Assembly (NCBI RefSeq): GCF_904063055.1
Contig: NZ_CAJFCN010000001.1
Coordinates: forward strand, 434,001 to 498,000
Length of the DNA: 64,000 nucleotides
Source: Pseudomonas paracarnis
GTDB taxonomy: Bacteria; Pseudomonadota; Gammaproteobacteria; Pseudomonadales; Pseudomonadaceae
Reading direction: 5' to 3'
How positions within the stretch are numbered: the stretch's first letter is position 1; every line of letters starts with the position of its first letter. The translations under genes and the position numbers were made by a program. Shown here in pieces: positions 26,435 to 36,688 of the stretch. The notes under the pieces are model-generated. The model had not been told where the DNA came from. It did no database searches and saw nothing but the letters and a program-made list of their open reading frames with translations.

Positions 26435-28078
26435 ATGCAAACCGCCTACACCGTTCTTATCCTGCTGATGCTGGTCAGCCTTTCGCGCCTGGTCGGGCGC
26501 ATCATCCCACTGCCGTTGCCCCTGGTGCAGATCGCCGCCGGCGCCTTGCTGGCCTGGCCCACGTTGGGGCTGCATGTGGCGCTGGACCCGGAGCTGTTCC
26601 TGTTTCTGTTCCTGCCGCCGCTGCTGTTTTCCGATGGTTGGCGCATGCCCAAGCGCGAGTTGTGGCGCCTGCGTGGTCCGATCCTGACGTTGGCGGTGGG
26701 GCTGGTGCTGTTCACCGTGGTGGGCGCTGGTTACTTTATTCATTGGTTGCTGCCCTCGATCCCCTTGCCGGTGGCCTTTGCCCTGGCAGCGGTTTTATCC
26801 CCGACGGACGCCGTGGCAGTGTCGGCCATTTCCCAGAACCGTTTGCCCAAGCCGCTGATGCACATGCTCCAGGGCGAAGCCTTGATGAATGACGCGTCGG
26901 GCCTGGTGACCTTCAAATTTGCCCTGGCCGCGGCGTTGACCGGGGTCTTTTCCCTGGCGGATGCCAGCCTGACGTTTGTACTGGTGGCAGTGGGTGGGTT
27001 GGCGATCGGCGTGGCGCTGAGCTGGCTGGTCGGCCGCCTGCGCGCCTGGATGATCGCGCGCGGTTGGGATGACCCGGCGACCCATGTGGTGTTCATGTTG
27101 CTGCTGCCCTTTGCTGCGTACGTACTGGCTGAACGCCTGGGCGCGTCCGGCATTCTCTCGGCGGTGGCGGCGGGCATGATGCAAAGCTGGCTCGACCTGC
27201 TGCCGCGCCAGACCAGCACGCGTTTGCTCAACCGCAGCGTCTGGTCTCTGCTGGAGTTTGCCTTCAATGGCCTGATTTTCCTGCTGCTCGGCCTGCAACT
27301 GCCGGACATCATCAAGGCTGTGGTCAGTCATGAAACCACGCTGTGGCCCACCTTGATGTATCGCTGCCTGGATGTGGTGGCGATCTTCCTGGTGCTGGTG
27401 GTATTGCGCTTTATCTGGGTGCAGAGCATCTGGCGGCTGTCGGGGTTGCTGCGCAGGCTGCGTGGCAAAAGCGCGCTGACCCTGGTGCCGACGGCCCGCT
27501 CCTGCTGGTTACTGACCGTCGGCGGTGTTCGCGGAGCGGTGACCCTGGCGGGCGTCATGTCGGTGCCCTTGTTGCTGGCGCCGGGCCAGGATTTCCCTGA
27601 GCGTGACCTGCTGATCTTTATCGCTGCCGGGGTGATCCTGCTGTCGCTGGTCGCTGCCTGCATCGCGCTGCCGTTACTGCTGCGTGGCGTCGAAAAAGGC
27701 CCGGATGAAAAACGCCACAACGAAGTGCGCGAGGCCTGGAAAAAGACCGCCGTGGCTGCAATCCATGCACTGGAGGCCCAGGAACCCGCTGAAGCCGAAA
27801 CACCGGACGCCGCTCAAGCGGCACTGGCCACCGAGCTCAAGGCGCGGCTGATGGCGGAGTATCGTCATCAGTTGGATGTGTTTAATGATTCGGCTGAAGC
27901 CCAGGCGCTGGCGCTGCAGATGGACCAATTGGAGCGCAAGCTGCGGCTCAAGGCCCTACGCGCGCAACGGTTGGAGTTGTACAGCTTGAGCCGTCATCAC
28001 CAGATTGGTGATGACGTGTTGAGGGAGGTGTTGGCGGAGTTGGATATGAGCGAGGCGAATTTGGGTCACATGAAGTGA
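26435..28078 (+). CDS. CPA1-family Na+/H+ antiporter
   Basis: A 547-residue inner-membrane protein with about 12 membrane segments in residues 1-430. Motifs of the NhaP/NHE type are visible: LSPTDAVAVSAI (ion-binding Asp), GEALMNDASGLV, and GGVRGAVTLAGVMS. The hydrophilic C-terminus (about 440-547) has charged helices with many Glu/Gln and may be regulatory. The ATG at 26435 is used; an in-frame start at 26396 adds 13 residues unlike a membrane N-terminus. It is convergent with dapC, 11 bp apart. The ion (Na+, K+) cannot be decided from sequence. Confidence 0.9.
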   Translation: MQTAYTVLILLMLVSLSRLVGRIIPLPLPLVQIAAGALLAWPTLGLHVALDPELFLFLFLPPLLFSDGWRMPKRELWRLRGPILTLAVGLVLFTVVGAGYFIHWLLPSIPLPVAFALAAVLSPTDAVAVSAISQNRLPKPLMHMLQGEALMNDASGLVTFKFALAAALTGVFSLADASLTFVLVAVGGLAIGVALSWLVGRLRAWMIARGWDDPATHVVFMLLLPFAAYVLAERLGASGILSAVAAGMMQSWLDLLPRQTSTRLLNRSVWSLLEFAFNGLIFLLLGLQLPDIIKAVVSHETTLWPTLMYRCLDVVAIFLVLVVLRFIWVQSIWRLSGLLRRLRGKSALTLVPTARSCWLLTVGGVRGAVTLAGVMSVPLLLAPGQDFPERDLLIFIAAGVILLSLVAACIALPLLLRGVEKGPDEKRHNEVREAWKKTAVAAIHALEAQEPAEAETPDAAQAALATELKARLMAEYRHQLDVFNDSAEAQALALQMDQLERKLRLKALRAQRLELYSLSRHHQIGDDVLREVLAELDMSEANLGHMK

Positions 28079-28089
28079 CCGGTAGGCCC

Positions 28090-29289
28090 TTAACGGCGAC
28101 GCTGGATAAAGTCGCGAATCCGCTCAGCCGCTTCCACGCATTCGGCTAACGGCGCAACCAATGCCAGGCGCACACGCCCCGCGCCAGGGTTAAAGCCGTC
28201 CACTTCGCGCGACAGGTAAGAGCCCGGCACCACCGTCACATGTTCTTCCACGAACAAATCGCGGCAGAAAGTGGCGTCGTCACCCTCTACATTCGGCCAC
28301 AGGTAAAAGCCGCCGTCCGGGCTTTGCACGTCCAGCACCGGCTTGAGGATCGCCAGCACCGCGTCGAACTTCTCGCGGTACAGGTCGCGGTTGGCCAGTA
28401 CGTGGGCTTCGTCCTGCCAGGCCGCAATGCTTGCAAGCTGGGTTTGCACGGGCATCGCGCAGCCGTGGTAGGTGCGGTACAGCAAAAAGGCCTTGAGGAT
28501 CTCGGCGTCGCCGGCCACGAAGCCTGAGCGCAGGCCTGGCAGGTTGGAGCGCTTGGACAGGCTGTGGAACACCACGCAACGCTTGAAGTCCTGGCGCCCC
28601 AGCTCGACGCAGGCGCTGAGCAGGCCCGGCGGTGGGGTTTGCTCGTCGAAGTACAACTCGCTGTAGCACTCGTCGGCGGCGATGACGAAGTCATATTCGT
28701 CGGCCAGGGCGATGAGTTTTTTCAGGGTGTCGACCGGGATCAGCGCGCCGGTCGGGTTGCCTGGGGAGCACAGGAACAGGATCTGGCAACGTTTCCAGAT
28801 GTCGGGGGAGACGGCGTCGAAGTCCGGGTTGAAGCCATTGCTGTCCAGGCACGGCAGGTAATGCGGCTTGGCCCCGGCCAGGAACGCGGCGCCTTCGTAG
28901 ATCTGGTAGAACGGGTTGGGGCTCACCACCAGCGCGTCGTCGCCACGGTTGACCACGGTCTGGGTGAAGGCAAACAGCGCCTCGCGCGTACCGTTGACCG
29001 GCAGGATGTTGCGTGCCGGGTCCAGCCAGCCCTTGGGCACGTTGAAGCGACGTTCGCACCAGGCGCCGATGGCTTCGCGCAGGGCCGGAATACCCAAGGT
29101 GGTGGGGTACACCGCCATTTGATCGAGGTTATTGCTCAAGGCCTCGGCAACGAAGGCCGGTGAGGTGTGCTTGGGCTCGCCGATGGATAGCGCAATCGGG
29201 CGCTTGTCCGGGTTCGGCGTCACGCTGCCGAGCAGAGCGCGCAGTTTCTCGAAGGGGTAGGGCTGCAACTGGTTAAGGGCGTTGTTCAT
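28090..29289 (-). CDS. dapC: N-succinyldiaminopimelate aminotransferase
   Basis: DapC transaminates N-succinyl-2-amino-6-oxopimelate with glutamate in meso-DAP synthesis. The 399-residue product is a fold-type I PLP aminotransferase: SPGNPTGALIP, the ADECYSELYF strand, and the PLP lysine in HSLSKRSNLPGLRSGF. The start MNNALNQLQPYPFEKLR is the family N-terminus; the longer frame enters a REP pair and is rejected. The dapC-glnD order is the Pseudomonas one. DapD (upstream enzyme) and DapE (next enzyme) are also in this window. Confidence 0.93.
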   Translation of the reverse strand: MNNALNQLQPYPFEKLRALLGSVTPNPDKRPIALSIGEPKHTSPAFVAEALSNNLDQMAVYPTTLGIPALREAIGAWCERRFNVPKGWLDPARNILPVNGTREALFAFTQTVVNRGDDALVVSPNPFYQIYEGAAFLAGAKPHYLPCLDSNGFNPDFDAVSPDIWKRCQILFLCSPGNPTGALIPVDTLKKLIALADEYDFVIAADECYSELYFDEQTPPPGLLSACVELGRQDFKRCVVFHSLSKRSNLPGLRSGFVAGDAEILKAFLLYRTYHGCAMPVQTQLASIAAWQDEAHVLANRDLYREKFDAVLAILKPVLDVQSPDGGFYLWPNVEGDDATFCRDLFVEEHVTVVPGSYLSREVDGFNPGAGRVRLALVAPLAECVEAAERIRDFIQRRR

Positions 29290-29319
29290 ATAAGCCTCTG
29301 TCACGGTGAGCGCGGATCC

Positions 29320-29406
29320 TGTGGGAGCTGGCTTGCCTGCGATGGCCTCACTGCGGTCGACCTGACGCACCGAGGTGTCTGCATCGCAGGCAAGCCAGCG
29401 CCCACA
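29320..29406. repeat. Inverted REP pair
   Basis: A 25-bp inverted repeat (29320-29344 with 29382-29406) with one mismatch and a 37-bp loop, between glnD and dapC, which run in the same direction. Confidence 0.93.
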
Positions 29407-29432
29407 TGACTCCTGTTCACAAAGTTAAGAAT

Positions 29433-32135
29433 TCAAATGGTCAGGCGCGTCAGCTCGACGCCGGGTTCCTGGCTCACGCTCAATTGCTCCACGATCGCCG
29501 CTTGCAAACGCAGGCACAGCTGCGGGTCGGACAGCGGCTGGTTATCGGCATCGGTGATAAAGAACACGTCTTCCACACGCTCGCCCAGGGTCGCAATCTT
29601 GGCGTTCTGCAACGACAGGTCGAACTCCAGGAAAATCCCGCCGATGCGTGCCAGCAGGCCCGGGCGATCCGGTGCGCTGAGCTCCAGCACCGTCACCGGT
29701 CGCTGTGCGTCGTTGGAGATGGTCACCTGGGGCGCAAAGGCAAAGTGCTTGAGCTGGCGCGGCACCCGGCGCTGGATGATGGTGGGGTAGTCGTCGGGGT
29801 TGCGCAGGGCTTCGGTAAGACCTTCGCGGATCTTTTTCACCCGCGCCGGGTTATCGCCAATTGAGTCGCCGTCGGTGTCGAGCACGATGTAGGTGTCGAG
29901 GGTGAACTGGCTGCTGGAGGTGATGACCCGGGCGTCGTGGATGTTCAGGTTGAGCTGGTCCATGGCCGCCACGGTCACGGCAAAGAAGTCGTGCTGGTCG
30001 GGGGCGTAGATGAAGATCTGCGTGCCGCCTTCGAATTCGCGCTGGGTGGTTTCCTTGATCAGGACCAACGGGCCGCCATCGGCGGGTTGCTGCAGGATCG
30101 CGTCGCTGTGCCAGGCCACGTCGCCGGCGGTGTGGCGCAGGAAGTAATCGTCACCCAGTTGCGACCAGAGTTGCTCGACGTCGTCCGGGTCGTTACCGCC
30201 GCGCACCAGGATATCCAGGGCTGCGCTTTGGGTGCGGCGGATCTGCTCTTCGCGGTCCACCGGGTTCTCCAGGCCACGGCGCAGGGCGCGCTTGGTCTCG
30301 GTGTATAGCTGGCGCAACAGGCTGGCGCGCCAGGAGTTCCACAGCGTCGGGTTGGTGGCGTTGATGTCGGAGACGGTCAGCACATACAGGTAATCCAGGC
30401 GGGTTTCATCGCCGACGATGCCGGCAAAGTCGTGGATCACCTGCGGGTCGGACAAGTCCTTGCGCTGGGCCGTGGTCGACATCACCAGGTGGTTCTGCAC
30501 CAGCCAGACAATCAGGCGGCTGTCCCACACCGGCAACTGGTGGCGCTGGCAGAAGGCTTCGGCATCGACCGCGCCGATCTCCGAGTGGTCGCCATGCCTG
30601 CCCTTGCCGATGTCGTGGTACAAGCCGGCCAGGTAAATCAACTCGGGCTTGGGCAGCTTGGCCATCAGCTTACTGGCCAGCGGGAATTTCTCTGACACCT
30701 GGGTGTACTGCAACTTACGCAGATGCTTGATCAGGTTCAGGGTGTGGGCATCGACGGTATAAATATGGAACAGGTCGTGTTGCATCTGCCCGACGATAAA
30801 GCCGAACTCCGGCAGGTAGCGCCCGAGAATGCCGTAGCGGTTCATGCGCCGCAGGTTGCGATGGATGCCGATGCGGCACTTGAACAGCTCGATAAACAGG
30901 CTGGTGTTGCGGATATCGTTGCGAAAGTCGTCGTCGATCAGGTGACGGTTTTCCCGCAGCAAGCGGATGGTGTCAGCGCGCACGCCTTTGATCTCCGGCT
31001 GCTGGGCCATCAACACAAAGATTTCCAGCATGGCGAACGGTGTGCGGCGGAACACGTTGTCGTTACGCGCTTCGATATAGCCGTCATGCAGTTGGAAACG
31101 CGCGTTGATCGGCTGCGGCGGCGCTTCGTCTTCGGGAGCCAGGATCACTTCTTCGAAGTGCTGGATGATCAAGTCGCTGAGCTGAGCAATGCTCATGACC
31201 ACCCGGTAGTACTGCTGCATGAAGCTTTCAATGCTGGTCTTCGCATCTTCGCCTTCAAAGCCCAGAAGGGTAGCGATAGAGCGCTGGTGGTCGAAGAGCA
31301 GGCGGTCTTCGGAACGACCAGCCAGCATGTGCAGGGCGTAGCGCACCTTCCACAGGAACTCCTGGGACGAGGCCAGCAGAGTGTTTTCGCTCTCCACCAG
31401 AAAGCCTTCGCCAGCCAGGGCGCGCAGGTTCAGCGTGCCGTATTGGCGGCGCGCTACCCACAAAATCGTCTGGATATCCCGCAGCCCGCCCGGTGAGCCT
31501 TTGACGTTGGGTTCCAGGTTGTATTCGGTGTCGTTGTACTTGTGGTGCCGGGCTTTTTGTTCGGCGCGCTTGGCCAGGAAAAAGTCTTTGCTTGGCCACA
31601 TGTGTGCGGTGCTGGTGACTTCGAGCATGCGCTGGCGCAGGCGCTCGGGGCCACAGATGGTGCGGCTTTCCATCAGGTTGGTGACCACCGTCAGGTCCGC
31701 ACGGGCCTCTTCCGCGCATTCGTCCACCGAGCGTACGCTCTGGCCGACTTCCAGGCCGATGTCCCACAGCAACGTCAGAAAGCGCTCGATGGAATCGCGA
31801 AAGGTCTCGTGATCGGCTTTGTCCAGCAGGATCAGCAGGTCAATGTCGGAGTAGGGGTGCAGTTCGCCGCGACCGTAGCCGCCGACCGCCACCAGGGCGA
31901 TATCGGCGTCGAAACTCCAATTGAACTGCTCCCAGGCCTTTTGCAGGATGTTATCGACGAACCAGGCGCGGTCTTCGATCAGGCGGCGAATATCCCGGCC
32001 ACTGCGAAAGCGCGCATCGAGCACCTCGCGGGCTTGGCGGATGGCCTTCTTGAAGGCGGCGATGGGGCTTGCCTTCAATGCCAGCTCGGCCTGGAACTGG
32101 CCACGGTCGAAGAGTTCGGGATCCACCTGGGGCAT
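29433..32135 (-). CDS. glnD: Bifunctional uridylyltransferase/uridylyl-removing enzyme
   Basis: GlnD is the glutamine sensor of nitrogen control; it adds UMP to PII proteins and removes it. The 900-residue product has all expected parts: nucleotidyltransferase motif [17 protein letters not shown] (residues 85-101), a PII-related helical region, an HD phosphohydrolase domain ([17 protein letters not shown], about residue 505), and two C-terminal ACT domains (about 710-900). The length is normal and no residue of the main motifs is missing. It follows map on the same strand with a 64-bp gap. Confidence 0.97.
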   Translation of the reverse strand: MPQVDPELFDRGQFQAELALKASPIAAFKKAIRQAREVLDARFRSGRDIRRLIEDRAWFVDNILQKAWEQFNWSFDADIALVAVGGYGRGELHPYSDIDLLILLDKADHETFRDSIERFLTLLWDIGLEVGQSVRSVDECAEEARADLTVVTNLMESRTICGPERLRQRMLEVTSTAHMWPSKDFFLAKRAEQKARHHKYNDTEYNLEPNVKGSPGGLRDIQTILWVARRQYGTLNLRALAGEGFLVESENTLLASSQEFLWKVRYALHMLAGRSEDRLLFDHQRSIATLLGFEGEDAKTSIESFMQQYYRVVMSIAQLSDLIIQHFEEVILAPEDEAPPQPINARFQLHDGYIEARNDNVFRRTPFAMLEIFVLMAQQPEIKGVRADTIRLLRENRHLIDDDFRNDIRNTSLFIELFKCRIGIHRNLRRMNRYGILGRYLPEFGFIVGQMQHDLFHIYTVDAHTLNLIKHLRKLQYTQVSEKFPLASKLMAKLPKPELIYLAGLYHDIGKGRHGDHSEIGAVDAEAFCQRHQLPVWDSRLIVWLVQNHLVMSTTAQRKDLSDPQVIHDFAGIVGDETRLDYLYVLTVSDINATNPTLWNSWRASLLRQLYTETKRALRRGLENPVDREEQIRRTQSAALDILVRGGNDPDDVEQLWSQLGDDYFLRHTAGDVAWHSDAILQQPADGGPLVLIKETTQREFEGGTQIFIYAPDQHDFFAVTVAAMDQLNLNIHDARVITSSSQFTLDTYIVLDTDGDSIGDNPARVKKIREGLTEALRNPDDYPTIIQRRVPRQLKHFAFAPQVTISNDAQRPVTVLELSAPDRPGLLARIGGIFLEFDLSLQNAKIATLGERVEDVFFITDADNQPLSDPQLCLRLQAAIVEQLSVSQEPGVELTRLTI

Positions 32136-32199
32136 CGATCGGCTTTCCTTTCTATCTATCAGTCAGTCACAACACGCTGTGGGAAAACCTGGGCAGCCT

Positions 32200-32982
32200 T
32201 CAGGCCGAAACGCGTGGGATGGTGTCGTCGGCGCGCAGGGTGAAGATCTCATAACCGGTGTCGGTGACCAGCAGGGTGTGTTCCCACTGGGCCGAGAGCT
32301 TGCGGTCCTTGGTGATGGCGGTCCAGCCGTCGCCCAACACCTTGGTGTCGGCCTTGCCCTGGTTGATCATCGGTTCGATGGTGAAGGTCATGCCGGCCTT
32401 GAGTTCCATGCCGGTGCCCGCACGGCCGTAGTGCAGAATCTGCGGCTCTTCGTGGAACACTTTGCCGATACCATGGCCGCAGAATTCGCGCACCACCGAG
32501 AAGCCGTTCTTTTCCGCGTGCTTCTGGATCACTTCGCCAATGTCACCCAGGCGGCAGCCGGGTTTGACGATCTCGATGGCCTTGTACATGCATTCCTGGG
32601 TGACCTGGGACAGGCGCTCGGCCCACACTGGCACGTTACCGACGTGGAACATGCGGCTGGTATCGCCGTGGTAACCATCCTTGATCACCGTAACGTCGAT
32701 GTTCAGGGTGTCGCCGTCTTTCAGTGGTTTGTCGCCCGGGATGCCGTGGCAGACCACGTGGTTGATCGAGGTGCAGATCGACTTGGGGAAACCTTTGTAA
32801 TTCAGCGGGGCAGGGATGGCTTTTTGCACGTCGACTATATAGTCGTGGCAGATACGGTCCAGCGCTTCGGTGGTGACGCCGGGCTTGACGTGTTCGGCGA
32901 TCATTTCCAGCACGTCGGCAGCCAGTTTGCCGGCAACGCGCATGCCTGCGATGTCTTCGGCGGTTTTCAAGGTAACGGTCAT
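32200..32982 (-). CDS. map: Methionine aminopeptidase, type I
   Basis: Map removes the initiator methionine from new proteins. The 260-residue product shows the dinuclear metal site: His79 (HVVCHGIPG), Asp96 (LNID), Asp107 (HGD), and later the GHGIG and TIEPM segments with the remaining His and Glu ligands. It diverges from rpsB, 387 bp apart, a conserved bacterial arrangement. Confidence 0.97.
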   Translation of the reverse strand: MTVTLKTAEDIAGMRVAGKLAADVLEMIAEHVKPGVTTEALDRICHDYIVDVQKAIPAPLNYKGFPKSICTSINHVVCHGIPGDKPLKDGDTLNIDVTVIKDGYHGDTSRMFHVGNVPVWAERLSQVTQECMYKAIEIVKPGCRLGDIGEVIQKHAEKNGFSVVREFCGHGIGKVFHEEPQILHYGRAGTGMELKAGMTFTIEPMINQGKADTKVLGDGWTAITKDRKLSAQWEHTLLVTDTGYEIFTLRADDTIPRVSA

Positions 32983-33199
32983 ACAGGCTCTCTCTAGCGC
33001 GACGCGCTGAAATCAATACGGTTCACGGGGGCGCGACAAAGGGTTACAACATTCGCGCAAGTCCCAAAAAACGCGATTCTAACAGACGATGCTGGCAAAT
33101 CATGCGCGTCTGGTGATCGCTTCTCTCTATGAGGTAGAGGCATGTTGGCTGTATTCAAGGGCTTACGCAAAGGCGGCGACCGGCAAATGTGATTGCGGG

Positions 33200-33228
33200 T
33201 TTCGTTTTTGCCGATGCTGTGGTATAAA
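33200..33228 (+). promoter_or_regulatory. rpsB promoter
   Basis: A TATAAA -10 box lies at 33223-33228, with a weak -35 (TTTCGT, 33200-33205) at 17-bp spacing. The bases after the -10 are GCGCCGC, the G+C-rich discriminator typical of ribosomal-protein promoters under stringent control. The rest of the 387-bp map-rpsB gap upstream must hold the map promoter, which I could not pin down. Confidence 0.65.
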
Positions 33229-33234
33229 ATGCGC

Positions 33235-33369
33235 CGCTTTCCGGGGATACCCCGCAAAGCTTAAATCCACACACGTGTCGACACGATGACCTGGGTGCCG
33301 GAGGCCTTGATGCCGCTGGTTGGTCATTGGGATACGTGGAGGCCAAACCCGACTTATTAAGGAACTATC
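33235..33369 (+). promoter_or_regulatory. Structured rpsB leader, possible S2 autoregulatory RNA
   Basis: About 135 nt separate the promoter from the rpsB start. They contain CGGGG/CCCCG with a three-base loop, a perfect 12-bp palindrome (33274-33285), and an arm TGACC/GGTCA (33287-33291 with 33322-33326) enclosing a GCCGGAGGC hairpin. In E. coli S2 represses rpsB-tsf through such a leader. Whether this one folds alike is my inference. Confidence 0.5.
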
Positions 33370-34107
33370 ATGTCCCAAGTCAACATGCGCGATATGCTGA
33401 AGGCCGGTGTGCACTTCGGTCACCAGACCCGTTACTGGAACCCGAAAATGGGTAAGTACATTTTCGGCGCGCGTAACAAGATTCACATTATCAACCTTGA
33501 AAAAACCCTGCCAATGTTCAACGAAGCGCTGACTTTCGTAGAGCGTCTGGCCCAGGGCAAAAACAAGATCCTGTTCGTCGGCACCAAGCGTTCCGCTGGC
33601 AAGATCGTCGCTGAAGAAGCAGCACGTTGCGGTTCTCCGTACGTCGATCACCGCTGGTTGGGCGGCATGCTGACCAACTTCAAAACCATCCGTGCTTCCA
33701 TCAAGCGTCTGCGTGACCTTGAAGTACAAGCCGAAGACGGTACTTTCGCCAAGCTGACCAAGAAAGAAGCGCTGATGCGCTCCCGTGACCTGGAAAAGCT
33801 CGATCGTTCCCTGGGTGGTATCAAGGACATGGGCGGTCTGCCTGACGCACTGTTCGTGATCGACGTTGATCACGAGCGCATCGCGATCACCGAAGCCAAC
33901 AAGCTGGGCATCCCGGTTATCGGCGTAGTCGATACCAACAGCAGCCCGGAAGGCGTTGACTACATCATCCCAGGCAACGATGACGCAATCCGCGCTATCC
34001 AGCTGTACATGGGTTCGATGGCTGACGCTGTAATCCGTGGCCGCAACCACGTTGCTGGCGGTACCGAGCAGTTCGTTGAAGAAGCTCCGGTAGCTGCCGC
34101 TGAGTAA
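33370..34107 (+). CDS. rpsB: 30S ribosomal protein S2
   Basis: S2 binds the 16S rRNA head-body junction on the solvent side of the small subunit and helps dock S1. The 245-residue length and N-terminus [27 protein letters not shown] are typical, with the later [18 protein letters not shown] and [17 protein letters not shown] blocks. AAGGAA lies just upstream of ATG. A terminator or attenuator separates it from tsf, the usual partner. Confidence 0.98.
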   Translation: MSQVNMRDMLKAGVHFGHQTRYWNPKMGKYIFGARNKIHIINLEKTLPMFNEALTFVERLAQGKNKILFVGTKRSAGKIVAEEAARCGSPYVDHRWLGGMLTNFKTIRASIKRLRDLEVQAEDGTFAKLTKKEALMRSRDLEKLDRSLGGIKDMGGLPDALFVIDVDHERIAITEANKLGIPVIGVVDTNSSPEGVDYIIPGNDDAIRAIQLYMGSMADAVIRGRNHVAGGTEQFVEEAPVAAAE

Positions 34108-34135
34108 CTGACGCCCTGGCGTTGACTCAGTAAGC

Positions 34136-34160
34136 AAAAAGGGGGCTTGGCCCCCTTTTT
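34136..34160 (+). terminator. Intrinsic terminator/attenuator between rpsB and tsf
   Basis: A GGGGGC/GCCCCC stem with loop TTG (34141-34155) is flanked by A5 and T5. It probably lowers tsf transcription relative to rpsB and does not cut it off fully, as the two genes are normally co-transcribed. Confidence 0.92.
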
Positions 34161-34298
34161 GCCACCTCGAAAACCATTTGTCGGCAGCGCAGCTACATTA
34201 TTTGTAACGTGCAGCGGCCTACAACGGAGATTCGGGAAGAATTGATCGCCCGTTTGATCGGGTGGAATGGTTGAAAACCTATCCAAGAGGATTTTGAA

Positions 34299-35162
34299 AT
34301 GGCAGAGATTACTGCAGCGTTGGTTAAAGAACTGCGTGAGCGTACCGGCGAAGGCATGATGGATTGCAAAAAGGCCTTGACCAAGGCCGGCGGCGACATC
34401 GAAAAAGCCATTGATGACATGCGTGCTTCCGGCGCCATCAAGGCTGCCAAGAAAGCAGGCAACGTGGCTGCTGAAGGCGCTATCGCTCTGAAAGAAGACG
34501 GCAAGTCCGCCGTTCTGCTGGAAGTGAACTCCCAGACCGACTTCCTGGCTCTGCAGGACGACTTCAAGGCATTCGTGGCTGCCAGCGTTGAAAAAGCGTT
34601 CGCCGAGAAAATGACTGACGCCGCTCCGCTGATCGAAGCTCAAGAAGCTGATCGCCTGGTACTGGTCGGCAAGGTTGGCGAAAACGTCAACATCCGTCGC
34701 CTGGTTCGCGTTGAGGGTGATGTGGTTGGTGGTTACCTGCACGGTAACAAGATCGGTGTTGCAGTTGTTCTGAAAGGCGGCGACGTTGAGCTGGCTAAAG
34801 ACATCGCAATGCACGTTGCTGCGAGCAACCCTGAGTTCCTGCTGCCTTCGGAAGTTTCGGCCGAAGCGATCGAGCGTGAAAAAGCTGTGTTCCTGCAGCT
34901 GAACGAAGAAAAAATCAAAGGCAAGCCAGAAAACATTGTTGAGAACATGGTCAAGGGCCGTATCAGCAAGTTCCTGGCCGAAGCAAGCCTGGTTGAGCAG
35001 GCGTTCGTCAAGAACCCTGAAATCAAGGTTGGCGAACTGGCCAAGAAGGCCGGTGCTGAAATCGTTTCCTTCACTTACTTCAAAGTAGGCGAAGGCATCG
35101 AGAAGCCGGTCGACAACTTCGCTGAAGAAGTTGCTGCCCAGCTGGCTGCCGCCAAGCAATAA
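34299..35162 (+). CDS. tsf: Elongation factor Ts
   Basis: EF-Ts exchanges GDP for GTP on EF-Tu. The 287-residue product has the N-terminal UBA-like domain with LRERTGEGMMDCKKAL, the core with SQTDFLA, and the C-terminal dimerisation part. Ribosome binding site AGAGGA lies 9 bp before ATG. It is followed by a terminator, so pyrH has its own promoter in the next 210 bp. Confidence 0.98.
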   Translation: MAEITAALVKELRERTGEGMMDCKKALTKAGGDIEKAIDDMRASGAIKAAKKAGNVAAEGAIALKEDGKSAVLLEVNSQTDFLALQDDFKAFVAASVEKAFAEKMTDAAPLIEAQEADRLVLVGKVGENVNIRRLVRVEGDVVGGYLHGNKIGVAVVLKGGDVELAKDIAMHVAASNPEFLLPSEVSAEAIEREKAVFLQLNEEKIKGKPENIVENMVKGRISKFLAEASLVEQAFVKNPEIKVGELAKKAGAEIVSFTYFKVGEGIEKPVDNFAEEVAAQLAAAKQ

Positions 35163-35186
35163 GACAGTTCCAAACTGTCGCCGAAA

Positions 35187-35218
35187 GAGGCTGCCCGCTC
35201 ACGCGCGCAGCCTCTTTT
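35187..35218 (+). terminator. Intrinsic terminator of tsf
   Basis: An 8-bp stem GAGGCTGC/GCAGCCTC (35187-35194 with 35207-35214) followed by TTTT. A smaller hairpin GACAGTT/AACTGTC sits just before it. Confidence 0.87.
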
Positions 35219-35373
35219 CAAATGGGAAGGCCAATTTTATTTGGTTTCCTCTCGGAACTGGCTTACAAAGCCGTGTTCCGATGGCGCTGTGACAGCGTCC
35301 AGCTAGAGTGAACGCAAGCCGTAAACGGCTCGCCAAGAATTTTTTAAAAAATACGCCGCAGGAGAGATTCGCA

Positions 35374-36117
35374 ATGGCTCAGCAGGGCAGTGGTTATCAG
35401 GCTCGCTATAAACGCATTCTACTCAAGCTCAGCGGCGAGGCCCTGATGGGCTCGGAAGAGTTCGGGATCGACCCCAAGGTGCTTGACCGCATGGCGCTGG
35501 AAGTCGGCCAATTGGTCGGTATCGGTGTGCAGGTCGGCCTGGTGATTGGTGGTGGCAACCTGTTCCGCGGTGCGGCACTCAGTGCTGCCGGTATGGACCG
35601 GGTTACCGGCGACCACATGGGCATGCTGGCCACTGTGATGAACGCCCTGGCCATGCGCGACGCCTTGGAGCGCGCCAATATCTCGGCCATCGTGATGTCG
35701 GCTATTTCCATGGTTGGCGTGACCGATCATTATGATCGCCGCAAAGCCATGCGCCACCTGAACTCCAAGGAAGTGGTGATCTTTGCCGCTGGCACAGGTA
35801 ACCCGTTCTTCACCACCGACTCGGCCGCATGCCTGCGTGCTATCGAAATCGATGCCGACGTGGTGTTGAAGGCGACCAAGGTGGATGGCGTTTACACTGC
35901 AGACCCATTCAAAGACCCGCATGCCGAGAAGTTCGATCATCTGACCTACGATGAAGTACTGGATCGCAAGCTGGGTGTCATGGACCTGACCGCTATCTGC
36001 CTGTGCCGCGACCACAAGATGCCGCTGCGCGTATTTAACATGAACAAGCCCGGCGCCCTGCTGAATATCGTACACGGCGGCGCAGAAGGGACTCTGATCG
36101 AGGAAGGCCAACAATGA
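35374..36117 (+). CDS. pyrH: UMP kinase
   Basis: PyrH makes UDP from UMP with ATP; it is a hexameric amino-acid-kinase-fold enzyme under GTP/UTP control. The 247-residue product shows [14 protein letters not shown] near the N-terminus, GGGNLFRG and [16 protein letters not shown] at 35374 has GGAGAG 8 bp upstream; the longer frame (35308) has no family match. Its stop overlaps the frr start by 4 bp (ATGA). Confidence 0.97.
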   Translation: MAQQGSGYQARYKRILLKLSGEALMGSEEFGIDPKVLDRMALEVGQLVGIGVQVGLVIGGGNLFRGAALSAAGMDRVTGDHMGMLATVMNALAMRDALERANISAIVMSAISMVGVTDHYDRRKAMRHLNSKEVVIFAAGTGNPFFTTDSAACLRAIEIDADVVLKATKVDGVYTADPFKDPHAEKFDHLTYDEVLDRKLGVMDLTAICLCRDHKMPLRVFNMNKPGALLNIVHGGAEGTLIEEGQQ

Positions 36118-36671
36118 TCAACGAAATCAAGAAAGACGCCCAGGCGCGTATGCAGAAATCCCTGGAATCCTTGAGCCATGCCTTTGGCCAGATCCGTACT
36201 GGCAAGGCGCACCCAAGCATCCTGGGCAGCGTGATGGTGCCTTACTACGGTTCCGACACCCCGCTGAGCGGTGTAGCCAACGTGACCGTGAAGGATTCGC
36301 GCACCCTGCAAGTTGTGGCCTTCGAGCGCAACATGCTCGCGGCTGTCGACAAGGCTATCCAGAGTGCCGGCCTGAACCTCAACCCGACCAACCTGGGCGA
36401 GTTGCTGCTGATCTCCATGCCAGCCCTGACCGAAGAAACCCGAAAGGGCTTCACCAAGCAGGCGCGCAGTGCTGCTGAAGATGCGCGCGTTGCCGTGCGT
36501 AACATCCGCCGCGATGCGCTGGGCGACCTGAAGAAACTGGTCAAGGATAAGGAAATCAGCGAAGACGAAGAGCGCCGTGCCGTCGCTGATATCGACAAGC
36601 TGACCAAGGACGCCGAAGCCCAGATTACCAAGGCGACCGAAGAAAAAGAAAAGGACCTGATGGCCGTATAA
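36114..36671 (+). CDS. frr: Ribosome recycling factor
   Basis: RRF splits the post-termination ribosome together with EF-G. It has 185 residues, the family length, with [24 protein letters not shown] and VRNIRRDA in the expected order. ATG overlaps the pyrH stop, and uppS starts 17 bp downstream, so pyrH-frr-uppS-cdsA-dxr form one tightly packed unit. Confidence 0.98.
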   Translation: MINEIKKDAQARMQKSLESLSHAFGQIRTGKAHPSILGSVMVPYYGSDTPLSGVANVTVKDSRTLQVVAFERNMLAAVDKAIQSAGLNLNPTNLGELLLISMPALTEETRKGFTKQARSAAEDARVAVRNIRRDALGDLKKLVKDKEISEDEERRAVADIDKLTKDAEAQITKATEEKEKDLMAV

Positions 36672-36688
36672 GGGGTCAGGACGCCTTC

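Noticed and set aside
29290..29370. An N-terminal extension of DapC
   Set aside because: It reads into a REP pair; the family start is at 29289.
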